Source: Bordetella parapertussis (lineage in GTDB: Bacteria; Pseudomonadota; Gammaproteobacteria; Burkholderiales; Casimicrobiaceae). Taken from it: a stretch of DNA of 51,479 nt. Below are positions 43,662-51,410 of this stretch, piece by piece (within the stretch, counting starts at the first letter, position 1; the number at the start of each line of letters is the position of its first letter). The stretch covers positions 1 to 51,479 of the forward strand of contig CALQLA020000037.1 of NCBI GenBank assembly GCA_943331295.2. Direction: 5' to 3'. The position numbers and the translations under genes were made by a program. Under the pieces are notes generated by a model. That model did no database searches. It saw only the letters and a program-made list of their open reading frames with translations, and had not been told where the DNA came from.

Positions 43662-43692
43662 AGTATACCGGCCGCGCCGCCGCGCTTCTCAA
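43662..43692 (-). promoter_or_regulatory. Candidate sigma-70 promoter of cysK
   Basis: On the minus strand TTGAGA (43692-43687) and TATACT (43667-43662) are separated by 19 bases; each matches consensus at 5 of 6. The -10 lies 29 bases before the cysK ATG. The spacer is longer than the optimal 17. Confidence 0.45.
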
Positions 43693-43813
43693 CCCGGATG
43701 AACTGAGGCATCATCGGCCGGCGCCCGGCCGGCCGCCCCGCGCGACAACAGGCCGGCGCGCCGCGCCGGGCGCCTCCCGCGCGTCGACGCCAACCGCCAC
43801 CCTCTCCGCTCCG

Positions 43814-44338
43814 ATGCCACTGCCGAAACCCTCACGTCCCTACAGCGTCCGCAATTCCCCCATCCACGGTCGCGGCGTCTTCGCCACCCGTACCATCCGC
43901 AAGGGCAGCAAGGTCATCGAGTACCGCGGCGACCGGACGACCTGGGACGCGGCGCTCGAGCGACCGCCCAGCGATCCCGACAATCCGCACCACACGTTCT
44001 TCTTCGAGACCAGCGACGGCGGCATCATCGACGCCAACATCCGCGGCAACGCGGCGCGCTGGATCAACCACTCCTGCGACGCCAACTGCCAGTCGTTCGA
44101 ATACGACGACGGCCGGGTATTCATCGAGGCGCGCCGCACGATCCGCAAGGGCGAGGAGATCACGTACGACTATCGCCTGTCGCTCGAGGGCCGGCTCACG
44201 AAGCAGGTCCGCGCCGACTACGCGTGCCTGTGCGGCGCCGCGAAGTGCCGCGGGCTGCTGCTGGTCGAGCCGAAGAAGAAGAAGAAGGCTGGCCCGGTCT
44301 CCAAGGCCAAGCCGGCGAAAGCCAAGCCCGGGAAGTAG
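43814..44338 (+). CDS. SET-domain protein (putative protein-lysine methyltransferase) with Lys-rich tail
   Basis: The 174-residue protein is a compact SET domain: SVRNSPIHGRGVFATRTIRKG at the start (shown in parts: SPIHGRGVFA), the pseudoknot motif RWINHSCDANC (83-92), GEEITYDYR (113-121) with the conserved Tyr, and a post-SET-like CLCGAAKCRG (138-147). It ends in a basic tail, PKKKKKAGPVSKAKPAKAKPGK in pieces, similar to histone tails. No ribosome site is visible before the ATG at 43814. Bacterial SET proteins methylate lysines of host or endogenous proteins; the target here is unknown. Confidence 0.85.
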   Translation: MPLPKPSRPYSVRNSPIHGRGVFATRTIRKGSKVIEYRGDRTTWDAALERPPSDPDNPHHTFFFETSDGGIIDANIRGNAARWINHSCDANCQSFEYDDGRVFIEARRTIRKGEEITYDYRLSLEGRLTKQVRADYACLCGAAKCRGLLLVEPKKKKKAGPVSKAKPAKAKPGK

Positions 44339-44373
44339 CCGGGTAGGATGCCGGCCAGGACCGGCGCCTCGGG

Positions 44374-44458
44374 CGCCGTGTCCCTTAAACCGCCGTGTCC
44401 CTTAAACCGCCGTGTCCCTTAAACCGCCGTGTCCCTTAAACCGCCGTGTCCCTTAAGC
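44374..44458. repeat. Five tandem copies of a 17-bp repeat
   Basis: The unit CGCCGTGTCCCTTAAAC occurs at 44374, 44391, 44408, 44425 and 44442. The first four copies are identical, and the fifth ends TTAAGC. It lies in the convergent gap between the SET gene and the surface-protein gene, and the fifth copy supplies the TAA stop of the latter. Its uniformity points to recent slippage or duplication. It resembles RAYT-associated REP sequences of similar form (recalled, not checked). Confidence 0.95.
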
Positions 44459-45052
44459 GGAGCGCGCGCGGCGGCGCAGCGCGAACGCGCCGGCCGCGGC
44501 CATCGCCGCGAGCAGCGCGCCGAGACCGGCCGGAGAATTCGCCGGCACGTCGATCGGCACCGGGAGGCGCTCGACGGAAGGCGTGCCGGTCGTGACGACC
44601 AGCGTCGTCTCGCCAAGGCGGATGCTGATGTCGGACGTCTGTGTCGCGGTGAGCGTGGCAACCCCGTCGTTCAGCACGGACAGCTCGCCCTCCTTCAGCG
44701 TGTAGCTCCAGGACTGCTGCAGTGCGTCGCTCGAATAGCAGCTGGGTCGCGGCTTCTTCACGCACTGCGCGACCAACACCCCGTCGAGGCGGACGTCTAC
44801 CCCGGCGGTGCTGCTGGGGTCGATGTTCGACCCCCAGAACCCGGAAATCGTCGCGGCAGTCACCTTGTCGCCGGGCGGAATCGAAAACGTCCTCGACGCC
44901 ACGGTGATCGGTGCCGCGGGAAACGGCCCCGCCTCGAGGCGCGGCCCGTTGAACTCGGGAAAGGCAACGAGGATCGTGGATGCGCCGGCCGCTCCCCAAG
45001 CGAGCGCCGCGAGGCACCCGAACGCCAGACGCAGCAGACCGAACATGCGCAT
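44453..45052 (-). CDS. Secreted protein with a C-terminal sorting-signal-like segment
   Basis: The 199-residue protein has a signal peptide (MRMFGLLRLAFGCLAALAWG, cleavage near GAAGAS). A beta-rich middle follows, with a possible disulfide pair in AQCVKKPRPSCY. The C-terminus VPANSPAGLGALLAAMAAAG...LRRRARSA shows a short motif, a transmembrane helix and an arginine cluster, the layout of PEP-CTERM or IPTL-CTERM sorting signals. The exact motif differs from both (VPANSP). GGGA lies before the ATG at 45052. The stop codon lies inside the last 17-bp repeat. The function is unknown; it is probably displayed at the cell envelope. Confidence 0.75.
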   Translation of the reverse strand: MRMFGLLRLAFGCLAALAWGAAGASTILVAFPEFNGPRLEAGPFPAAPITVASRTFSIPPGDKVTAATISGFWGSNIDPSSTAGVDVRLDGVLVAQCVKKPRPSCYSSDALQQSWSYTLKEGELSVLNDGVATLTATQTSDISIRLGETTLVVTTGTPSVERLPVPIDVPANSPAGLGALLAAMAAAGAFALRRRARSA

Positions 45053-45319
45053 TTCCGAATTTCCCTGAAAGAACTCTCGAACTTCGAGCATAGGGCACCG
45101 GCCGCCCCGGCGCAACGTGATGCGGGACGCCAGCGGGAAATTGCAACAAAGTGCATCTTTTCAGTCACATCCGATGCCCGGAAACCGCGAAAAACGTCGG
45201 GCAGCGGCGACAATGACAGCCTCGCCCGGCCGTCCGGACCCCCTCCCGTTTGCCGCGCGCCGCCGCCGGCGGCACAATCGCGACGCGCCGGTCCGCGCGC
45301 GCCTCTCCGGAAGAATCCC

Positions 45320-46438
45320 ATGGCCAGGAAACATCATGTTGCAGCCTCGGGCACGCTCGTCGTGCTGGAGCACACGTCGAAGGTACTCGCCGGCAACGCG
45401 CTCGGCGACCCGGCGACGCGCAAGCTCGCCGTCTGGCTCCCGCCGCAATACGACCAGGACGCCGGCGCCGGCCGCGGCCGGCGCTTCCCGGTGCTCTACG
45501 ACCTCGTCGGCTTCACCGGCTCCGGCCTCGCGCACGTCAACTGGAAGCCGTTCGGCGACAACGTCCCGGAGCGCGTTGCGCGGCTGATCCGCGAACGGAA
45601 GATGGGGCCGACGATCATGGTCTTCCCCGACTGCTTCACGAGCCTCGGCGGCAACCAGTACGTCAATTCGTCGGCGATCGGCAACTACGCCGACTACCTG
45701 ACGCGCGAGCTGATCCCGTTCGTCGACGCCGAATTCCGCACGCTGGCGTCGCGCGAGCACCGCGGCTGCTTCGGCAAGTCGTCCGGCGGCTACGGCGCGA
45801 TCATCCATGCGATGAAATACGCGAAGCACTGGGGCGCGGTCGCCGACCACTCGGGCGATGCCTACTTCGACTTCGTCTACTGCCACGACTGGCCCAACAC
45901 GCTGAACGAACTCGCCCGCTATCGCGATCCGAAGCGCCGCGAAGGCCCCTACGATGCGGCGGGCGAAGCCCGTGCCCGGCCCGGCCTCGCCGAGGGGCGG
46001 GACGACGGCCGCGTCAAGCGCTTCCTCGACGCCGTCTGGCGCAAGGAAAAGCTGTCGATGGCGGAAGGGCACGCGATCATGAACGTGTGCATGGCGGCGA
46101 CCTACGACCCGGACCCGACGGCGCCGCTGGGCTTCCGCCTGCCCTACAACCTCGAGACGGGCGAACGGCTCGAGTCCCGCTGGAAGATCTGGCGCCGGCA
46201 CGACCCGATCCATCTCGTCGAACGCTACCGGGCGAACCTCGCGTCGATGCGCGGGATCTACATCGACTGCGGCTGGCGCGACCAGTACCACATCCACTAC
46301 GGCGCGCGGATCCTTTCCAGCCGCATGACCGCGGCCGGGATCGCCCACACGTACGAGGAGTACGATGACAACCATTCCGACGTCGACTACCGGATGGATG
46401 TCAGCCTGCCGTTCCTGTACCAGGCACTGAAGCCCTGA
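45320..46438 (+). CDS. Alpha/beta-hydrolase esterase (Fes/esterase D-like family)
   Basis: The 372-residue protein belongs to the putative esterase family (PF00756). The nucleophile elbow is CFGKSSGGYGAI (Gly-x-Ser-x-Gly). VWLPPQYDQD and FPVLYDLVGF at the N-terminus are family features. YEEYDDNHSDVDYR near the C-terminus carries the probable catalytic His. There is no signal peptide, so it should be cytosolic. GGAAGA lies 7 bases before the ATG. Relatives hydrolyse siderophores, feruloyl esters or S-formylglutathione; the substrate here cannot be assigned. Confidence 0.85.
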   Translation: MARKHHVAASGTLVVLEHTSKVLAGNALGDPATRKLAVWLPPQYDQDAGAGRGRRFPVLYDLVGFTGSGLAHVNWKPFGDNVPERVARLIRERKMGPTIMVFPDCFTSLGGNQYVNSSAIGNYADYLTRELIPFVDAEFRTLASREHRGCFGKSSGGYGAIIHAMKYAKHWGAVADHSGDAYFDFVYCHDWPNTLNELARYRDPKRREGPYDAAGEARARPGLAEGRDDGRVKRFLDAVWRKEKLSMAEGHAIMNVCMAATYDPDPTAPLGFRLPYNLETGERLESRWKIWRRHDPIHLVERYRANLASMRGIYIDCGWRDQYHIHYGARILSSRMTAAGIAHTYEEYDDNHSDVDYRMDVSLPFLYQALKP

Positions 46439-46532
46439 CCCCCGGCGCGGCGGCCCGCGACCGGCCTGCCGCGCCGCACACACGCCCTGCCCGGCCCTGC
46501 GGCCGGTGCCGGGCTTCGAGGAGAATATTGGC

Positions 46533-47513
46533 ATGCGCTGGGGAGACTTTCGACGCAGCGACAACGTCGAGGATCGCGGCGACAGCGACGCGTCCGGCGG
46601 CGGCGGATTCGGCGGCGGCGGCGGCGGCATCCGCCTGGGCGGTGGCGCAATCGTCGTGGTCGTGATCGCGAGCCTCCTGTTCGGCGTCAATCCGCTCGAG
46701 ATGCTGGGCATGCTGGAGGGGGGCGGCGGTCCCGTTCCGCCGCCGCAGTCGGCGCCGGTGCCGCCGGGATACGGTCCGCAGCCGGCACCGCCGGGTTACG
46801 GTCCGCAATCCGCGCCGCCCGGTTACGGGCCGCCGGGGGCGCCTCCCGGCGCCGGCGCCCGGGTCGCGCCGAAGGACGAGGCAAAGGAGATGGTCGCGCA
46901 CGTCCTGGGCGATACCGAGGACGTCTGGGCGACCGTCTTCAAGAGCATGGGCTCCAGCTACACGCCGCCGAAGCTCATCCTGTTCCGCGGCCGGACGCGC
47001 TCGCCGTGCGGCATCGCGTCGGCGGCCGTCGGCCCGTTCTACTGCTCGGCCGACCAGGAGGTCTACCTCGACACGGCGTTCTTCAACGACCTGACGCGCC
47101 GCTTCGGCGCACCGGGCGACTTCGCGCAGGCCTACGTCGTCGCCCACGAAGTCGGCCACCACGTGCAGAACCTGCTCGGCATCATGCGGCAGTTCGACGC
47201 GCAGTCGCAGCGCCTGGACGCCAAGGGCCGGAACGCGCTGTCGGTCCGGCTCGAACTGCAGGCCGACTGCTTCGCGGGCGTCTGGGGCAATTCGGCCAAG
47301 CGCCGCAACCTGCTCGACCCGGGCGACGTTGAGGAAGGACTGCGCGCGGCCGCGGCCGTCGGCGACGACCGCATCCAGAAGCAGGCGCAGGGCGTCGTGG
47401 TGCCCGAGTCTTTCACCCACGGCTCGTCCGAGCAGCGGATGCGGTGGTTCAAGGTCGGCTTCGACACCGGCGACCTGCGCAACTGCGACACCTTCAAGGC
47501 GCGCCAGCTCTGA
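46533..47513 (+). CDS. YpfJ-family neutral zinc metallopeptidase
   Basis: The 326-residue protein starts MRWGDFRRSDNVEDR, the hallmark of the YpfJ/PF04228 group. A glycine-rich stretch and one membrane helix (about 37-52) follow, then a Pro/Gly/Tyr repeat and the peptidase domain. The zinc motif is HEVGH (205-209), and ELQADCFAGVW contains the third-ligand region. The ATG at 46533 is preceded by GAGGAG; a GTG at 46506 was rejected because homologues start at MRW. The substrate is unknown. The domain should face the periplasm. Confidence 0.9.
   Translation: MRWGDFRRSDNVEDRGDSDASGGGGFGGGGGGIRLGGGAIVVVVIASLLFGVNPLEMLGMLEGGGGPVPPPQSAPVPPGYGPQPAPPGYGPQSAPPGYGPPGAPPGAGARVAPKDEAKEMVAHVLGDTEDVWATVFKSMGSSYTPPKLILFRGRTRSPCGIASAAVGPFYCSADQEVYLDTAFFNDLTRRFGAPGDFAQAYVVAHEVGHHVQNLLGIMRQFDAQSQRLDAKGRNALSVRLELQADCFAGVWGNSAKRRNLLDPGDVEEGLRAAAAVGDDRIQKQAQGVVVPESFTHGSSEQRMRWFKVGFDTGDLRNCDTFKARQL
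46761..46841 (+). repeat. Three 27-bp repeats encoding PPGYGPQxA in the metallopeptidase linker
   Basis: Units begin at 46761, 46788 and 46815 and encode PPGYGPQPA, PPGYGPQSA and PPGYGPPGA. They form a flexible linker between the membrane helix and the peptidase domain. Copy number may vary between strains. Confidence 0.75.
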
Positions 47514-47574
47514 CATTCCGCCCGGGTCGTCGCCGGCGGGAACGGCGCACTAGCCCTGCCCCGCCGCGCGGACC

Positions 47575-47580
47575 TACAAT
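47575..47580 (+). promoter_or_regulatory. Candidate -10 box (TACAAT) before the 47608 gene
   Basis: TACAAT stands 27 bases before the ATG at 47608, a typical leader length. No clear -35 is visible at the expected distance. Confidence 0.35.
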
Positions 47581-47607
47581 TCCCCTTTTGCAACCGGGAT
47601 TTCCGCC

Positions 47608-47976
47608 ATGAACCTGCCTACGATGTTCCGCCCAACCGCCTCCCTGGTCGCCGCGGCCGCGTTCGCCGCCTTCGCGCTGGGCACCGTCGCCACCGCGACG
47701 GCCCAGGCGCCCGCGCCCGCCGCGGCCGCGGCGCCGATCGTGCTGCCCAAGTCGAACTGCGGCGTGAAGCCCGACCATCCGGGCAAGCTCGCTTCCGACA
47801 ACCAGAAGCGGCAATGGCGCCGCGACGCGAACACGTACCTCGAGTGCTTCAAGAAGTACGCATCCGACCAGCGTGTGATCGCGCAGCAGTACCAGGATGC
47901 GGCCAACGTCGCGATCGACGAGTACAACGCGGCGGTCAAGGAAATGCAGGCCGCGATCGACGCCGCGGCAAACTGA
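47608..47976 (+). CDS. Small periplasmic protein of unknown function
   Basis: The 122-residue protein has a signal peptide (cleavage near ATATAQA), an Ala/Pro-rich linker and a short alpha-helical domain with two cysteines (SNCGVKPDHPGK and YLECFKKYA) that could form a disulfide. The C-terminal half, QRVIAQQYQDAANVAIDEY, is a probable helical hairpin or coiled coil. A TACAAT box lies upstream. No family is recognised. It stands alone between the metallopeptidase and the MliC-like lipoprotein. Confidence 0.7.
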   Translation: MNLPTMFRPTASLVAAAAFAAFALGTVATATAQAPAPAAAAAPIVLPKSNCGVKPDHPGKLASDNQKRQWRRDANTYLECFKKYASDQRVIAQQYQDAANVAIDEYNAAVKEMQAAIDAAAN

Positions 47977-48022
47977 TGGCTGTCCCGGGGGCGCCGCGCC
48001 GGGCGTCGCCCCCGACGAATCG

Positions 48023-48055
48023 GTAGCCCGGGTTGAGCGAGAGCGAAACCCGGGG
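48023..48055 (+). repeat. REP-like GTAG element, complete hairpin
   Basis: GTAG is followed by CCCGGGTT (48027-48034), a 12-base loop and AACCCGGG (48047-48054), a perfect 8-bp stem. The first 18 bases are identical to 42674-42691. GTAG plus an imperfect palindrome is the layout of REP elements mobilised by RAYT transposases; no RAYT gene is in the window. Confidence 0.6.
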
Positions 48056-48113
48056 CAACGCGCCAACCGGCACCCTATCCTCACGCCTCTACCCAAGCCT
48101 CCAGGGCTCGACC

Positions 48114-48491
48114 ATGCCTGCACCCGGTGTCATCCGCGATACCCCCTTCGCCCCTGCGCCGCTGGTCGCCAGGCTGCTGGTCGTGCTCGCCTGCGCGACG
48201 CTCGCCGCCTGCGCGGCGATGGCAAGGAAGGACGCCGAGGAGTCGGTGAAGAACACCTTCGCCTGCGAACTCGGCGGCGAGCGGCTCGTGATCAAGTTCG
48301 AGGCCGACGAGGCGCGCCTGCTGATGCCCGGCGGCGACCGCGTGAACCTGTACCGGATCGCCGCCGCGTCGGGCGTGCGCTACACCAACGGGCAGATCGA
48401 GCTGCGCGGCAAGGGCATGGACCTCGAGCTCGTCCGGAACGACGTGGCGAACCTGCTCGTGGGCTGCGCGCCGGTCCCCGTGCCGAACTAG
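48114..48491 (+). CDS. Lipoprotein with an MliC-like (lysozyme inhibitor) domain
   Basis: The 125-residue protein has a lipoprotein signal (VVLACATLAAC, lipobox LAAC). A domain follows with the MliC/PliC pattern: FACELGGERLVIKFEADEARLLM, then SGVRYTNGQIELRGKGMDLEL and a final Cys (VGCAP) that can pair with the first. In MliC the SGxxY and K motifs insert into the lysozyme active site; here SGVRYTNG and RGKG are present. The ATG at 48114 follows AGGG. It ends 8 bases before the dehydrogenase gene. The inhibitor function is inferred from similarity. Confidence 0.75.
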   Translation: MPAPGVIRDTPFAPAPLVARLLVVLACATLAACAAMARKDAEESVKNTFACELGGERLVIKFEADEARLLMPGGDRVNLYRIAAASGVRYTNGQIELRGKGMDLELVRNDVANLLVGCAPVPVPN

Positions 48492-48499
48492 GCGCCGCC

Positions 48500-49423
48500 A
48501 TGCCCGAGCGCCGCGCCTCGTCCGCAGAGATCCGCACCGTCGGCGTGATCGGCACCGGCGCGATGGGCGGCGGCGTCGTGCAGAGTCTCGTGCGCGCCGG
48601 GGTCGCCGCGTTCGCCCGCGACATCCGACCCGAGGCCGAGGCCGCGGCCGTCGCGAGCGGCGCGCGCGCCTGCCCCACCCCGGCCGCTGTCGGCGCTGCC
48701 TGCGACGCCGTGATCATGCTCGTCGTCGATGCGGAACAGATCGAAGCGGTCCTGTTCGGCGCTGACGGCGCCGCGGCAACACTCGCGCCCGGCGCGATCG
48801 TCGTCGCCTCGTCGACGGTCGACCCGGCGTTCCCGGCCGGCCTCGCGCCCCGCCTTGCCGAACGCGGCATCCTGCTGCTCGACGGTCCCGTGTCCGGGGG
48901 GCCGGCCAAGGCCGCCGCCGGCACGATGACGATGATGGTCTCCGGCGACCCGGATGCCTTCGCGCGGATGCGGCCGGTCCTCGAGCGGATCACCGGCCGG
49001 CTGTTCGCGCTGGGACCGCGCGCCGGCGACGCCTCGGCGTTCAAGATCGTCAACAACCTGCTCGCCGCGGCCAACCTCGCGGCCGGCGCCGAGGCCATGG
49101 CATTGGCGGCGCGCGCGGGCCTCGACCCGCGGCAGGTGTTCGACGTCGTCAACGCGAGTTCGGGTGCCAGCTGGATGTTCAACGATCGCATGGCGCGCGC
49201 GCTCGACGGCGACTACGCGCCGCGCGCCGCGACGAAGATCCTGACCAAGGACGTCGGTATCGCGGCGGCCTTCGCCACACGCCTGGGCGTGCCCGTCCCG
49301 GTGACCCATGCCGCACACGCGGCGTACGTCGATGCGGTCGCCACCGGCTACGGCGACGAGGACGACGCCGCGCTCGTCAAGCGCGCCGCGGACCGGGCCG
49401 GCGTCCCCCACCCGCGCGGCTGA
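48500..49423 (+). CDS. Beta-hydroxyacid dehydrogenase (HIBADH/GLYR-like)
   Basis: The 307-residue protein has the Rossmann motif VGVIGTGAMGGGVVQ, the substrate loop LLDGPVSGGPAKAAAGTMTM and the catalytic AFKIVNNLLAA with Lys and Asn both in place. An ASSGASWMF segment and the long last helices suit the L-threonate/4-hydroxy acid dehydrogenase subgroup. Compare the paralogue at 36385, which has lost the Asn. It starts 8 bases after the lipoprotein gene. The substrate is unknown. Confidence 0.9.
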   Translation: MPERRASSAEIRTVGVIGTGAMGGGVVQSLVRAGVAAFARDIRPEAEAAAVASGARACPTPAAVGAACDAVIMLVVDAEQIEAVLFGADGAAATLAPGAIVVASSTVDPAFPAGLAPRLAERGILLLDGPVSGGPAKAAAGTMTMMVSGDPDAFARMRPVLERITGRLFALGPRAGDASAFKIVNNLLAAANLAAGAEAMALAARAGLDPRQVFDVVNASSGASWMFNDRMARALDGDYAPRAATKILTKDVGIAAAFATRLGVPVPVTHAAHAAYVDAVATGYGDEDDAALVKRAADRAGVPHPRG

Positions 49424-49424
49424 C

Positions 49425-49466
49425 GCGATTGCCGGGCTACGCCAATGTTCGGAAACCCGCAATCGC
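49425..49466. terminator. Dyad between convergent genes
   Basis: GCGATTGCCGGG (49425-49436) and CCCGCAATCGC (49456-49466) pair over about 11 bases with one bulge, in the 46-base gap between two convergent genes. The inner part contains CCGGGCTAC, the reverse of the GTAGCCCGG head of the REP-like elements. It is a likely bidirectional terminator or REP derivative. Confidence 0.5.
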
Positions 49467-49469
49467 CGC

Positions 49470-51254
49470 TCAGGGCGCCCGCTCCATCTCGATGTAGCGC
49501 CACACCTGCGACCGGATCGGATGCGGCACGTAGTTGCGCACCGACGCGTGCGCGAGGTGGTCCTCCAGGATGTGCACCGTGAGGCGCCACGGCGCATAGG
49601 CGACCACGAGGTCCGTCATGCGATCGAAGAGCTGCGTGCGGGCGGGTGAATCGGGCAGCTTGCGCGCCTCGTCGTAGAGCCGGTTGAAGTCGGGCAGGTC
49701 GAACTGGGCCTGGTTTTCCTGGCCGGCGTTCGGGCCGTACAGCAGCTGCATGAAGTTCTCGGCGTCGGGGTAGTCGGCGTTCCAGCCGTCGCCGCGCATC
49801 GGGATCTTGCCAAAGCGCGCCATCTTCCGGAGCTCGGGCAGCTTGTCCTTCCGGAAGTCGATCCGGATGCCGATCGCGTCCATGTTCTTCTTCCACAACT
49901 CGTCACTCTGGCGCCCCGCCGATTCCGGCGTCGACCAGCGCTCGATCACCAGCGGCTTGCCGTCCGGCAGCTCGCGGAAGCCGTCGCCGTCGCGGTCGCG
50001 GTACCCGAACTTGTCGAGCAGCGCGCGCGCCGCCGCGGGATCGTACAGCTGCGCCTTCGTCTTCTGCTTGGGGTCGTAGCCGGCGATGTCCGGCGGCACC
50101 GGGCTCTGCGCCGGCACCGCCCGCCCCTTCGCCAGCACGCGGATCTGCTCGTCGACGTTGAACCCCATGCCGATGGCCCGGCGCAGCGCGATCTTCTCGG
50201 GCGTGTAGCCGCCGACCAGCGGGTCCTTCATGTTGAAGTAGGTCCAGTACGTGTTGGGGCGCAGCAGAACGTCGTGGCGGATGCCCTTGGCCGCGAGCTC
50301 GGCGCGCAGCTTCCCGTCGACAAGAGCCTGGTCGACGAACTGCGACGGAATGTTTTCGAGCAGGTCGAGCTCGCGGTTCAGGAACGCGAGCCAGCGCGCC
50401 TGCCCTTCCTCGACGATGCTGATCTCGATGCGGCCCGTGCGCGGCAGCTTTTTCCCCTTCAGCGCGGCGGCGACGGGCCTGGATGCGGCGGGCAGGGGTC
50501 CCGCCGGCGCGTACGTGTCGCCCCGCCAGCCGGGATTGGCGACGAGGACGATCTTCGCGCTGCGCTTGTACTCGCCCAGCATGTAGGGCCCGGTGCCCAC
50601 CGGATGCGCGCCGAAATCCTGGCCGTAGGCCTCGACGACCTCGCGCGCCACGGCCGCCGTGTTGGGGACCGCAAGCGCGTACAGGAAGCGCAGGTCCGGC
50701 TGGCGGAGGCGGATCCGGAGCGTGTAGCGATCGACGACCTCGAGCCCGGCGATCGGCGCGTCGTAGTCGAACCGGCCGGTCTTCACCGCCTGCGCCCGCA
50801 CCTCGTCCGCGCCGACGATCTTGCCTTCGATCAGCCACAGCCAGGGACTCTTGACCGTCGGGTCCAGCAGGCGCTTCAGCGCATACGCCTGGTCCGCCGC
50901 GGTGAGCTCGCGGGGCTTGCCCTTGAACGCCGGGTCGGGGGTGAAGAAGATCCCCTTGCGCAGCTTGAATACGTACGTCGCGCCGTTGTCCTGCACCAGC
51001 GGCATTGCCTCGAGCGTCAGCGGCACCAGTTGCACGGGACGCGCAAGATAGTCGTAGTCCATCATCGCCTCGTTGATGTTGGCGATGATGCCGTCGGACG
51101 CGGCGTCCGACGCGAATTGCGGATCGAAGCTCGTTTCGGCGATGCCGAAGGCGACGCGCAGCGTCCCGCCGGGCTCGGCTGCCGCAGCCGGCGTGCCGGC
51201 CATGACGACGACGATGGCCGCGATCCACGCGCCGATGGCGCTGCCGGCTTTCAT
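49470..51254 (-). CDS. ABC transporter substrate-binding protein, peptide/nickel type (SBP_bac_5)
   Basis: The 594-residue periplasmic protein has a signal peptide (cleavage near AAAAEPGGTL). The family-5 pattern is clear: GTLRVAFGIAETSFDPQFASD, NINEAMMDYDY, ATYVFKLRKGIFFTPD, LTAADQAYALKRLLDP and GTGPYMLGEYKRS. The ATG at 51254 is chosen because the AGGAG site is about 7 bases upstream; the ATG at 51260 is too close. No permease or ATPase genes follow in the window. The ligand could be a peptide or another oligomer. Confidence 0.92.
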   Translation of the reverse strand: MKAGSAIGAWIAAIVVVMAGTPAAAAEPGGTLRVAFGIAETSFDPQFASDAASDGIIANINEAMMDYDYLARPVQLVPLTLEAMPLVQDNGATYVFKLRKGIFFTPDPAFKGKPRELTAADQAYALKRLLDPTVKSPWLWLIEGKIVGADEVRAQAVKTGRFDYDAPIAGLEVVDRYTLRIRLRQPDLRFLYALAVPNTAAVAREVVEAYGQDFGAHPVGTGPYMLGEYKRSAKIVLVANPGWRGDTYAPAGPLPAASRPVAAALKGKKLPRTGRIEISIVEEGQARWLAFLNRELDLLENIPSQFVDQALVDGKLRAELAAKGIRHDVLLRPNTYWTYFNMKDPLVGGYTPEKIALRRAIGMGFNVDEQIRVLAKGRAVPAQSPVPPDIAGYDPKQKTKAQLYDPAAARALLDKFGYRDRDGDGFRELPDGKPLVIERWSTPESAGRQSDELWKKNMDAIGIRIDFRKDKLPELRKMARFGKIPMRGDGWNADYPDAENFMQLLYGPNAGQENQAQFDLPDFNRLYDEARKLPDSPARTQLFDRMTDLVVAYAPWRLTVHILEDHLAHASVRNYVPHPIRSQVWRYIEMERAP

Positions 51255-51410
51255 TCCCATTCTCCTCCCCGCATCACGGATGACCCTGCCCTCCCCGCCC
51301 GAGGGCAGAACGGCGCCAGCGACATCCTAGTCTGAAGTTCCATTTTCAGGAATGCGCGTTTATCCTTCAGCATCATAGCTTTACCTGGATCTGAGCTGTT
51401 GCTGTGCTGG

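Noticed and set aside
51090..51112. GTCGGACGC...GCGTCCGAC palindrome
   Set aside because: It lies within the binding-protein coding region (SDAASD) and is explained by repeated codons.
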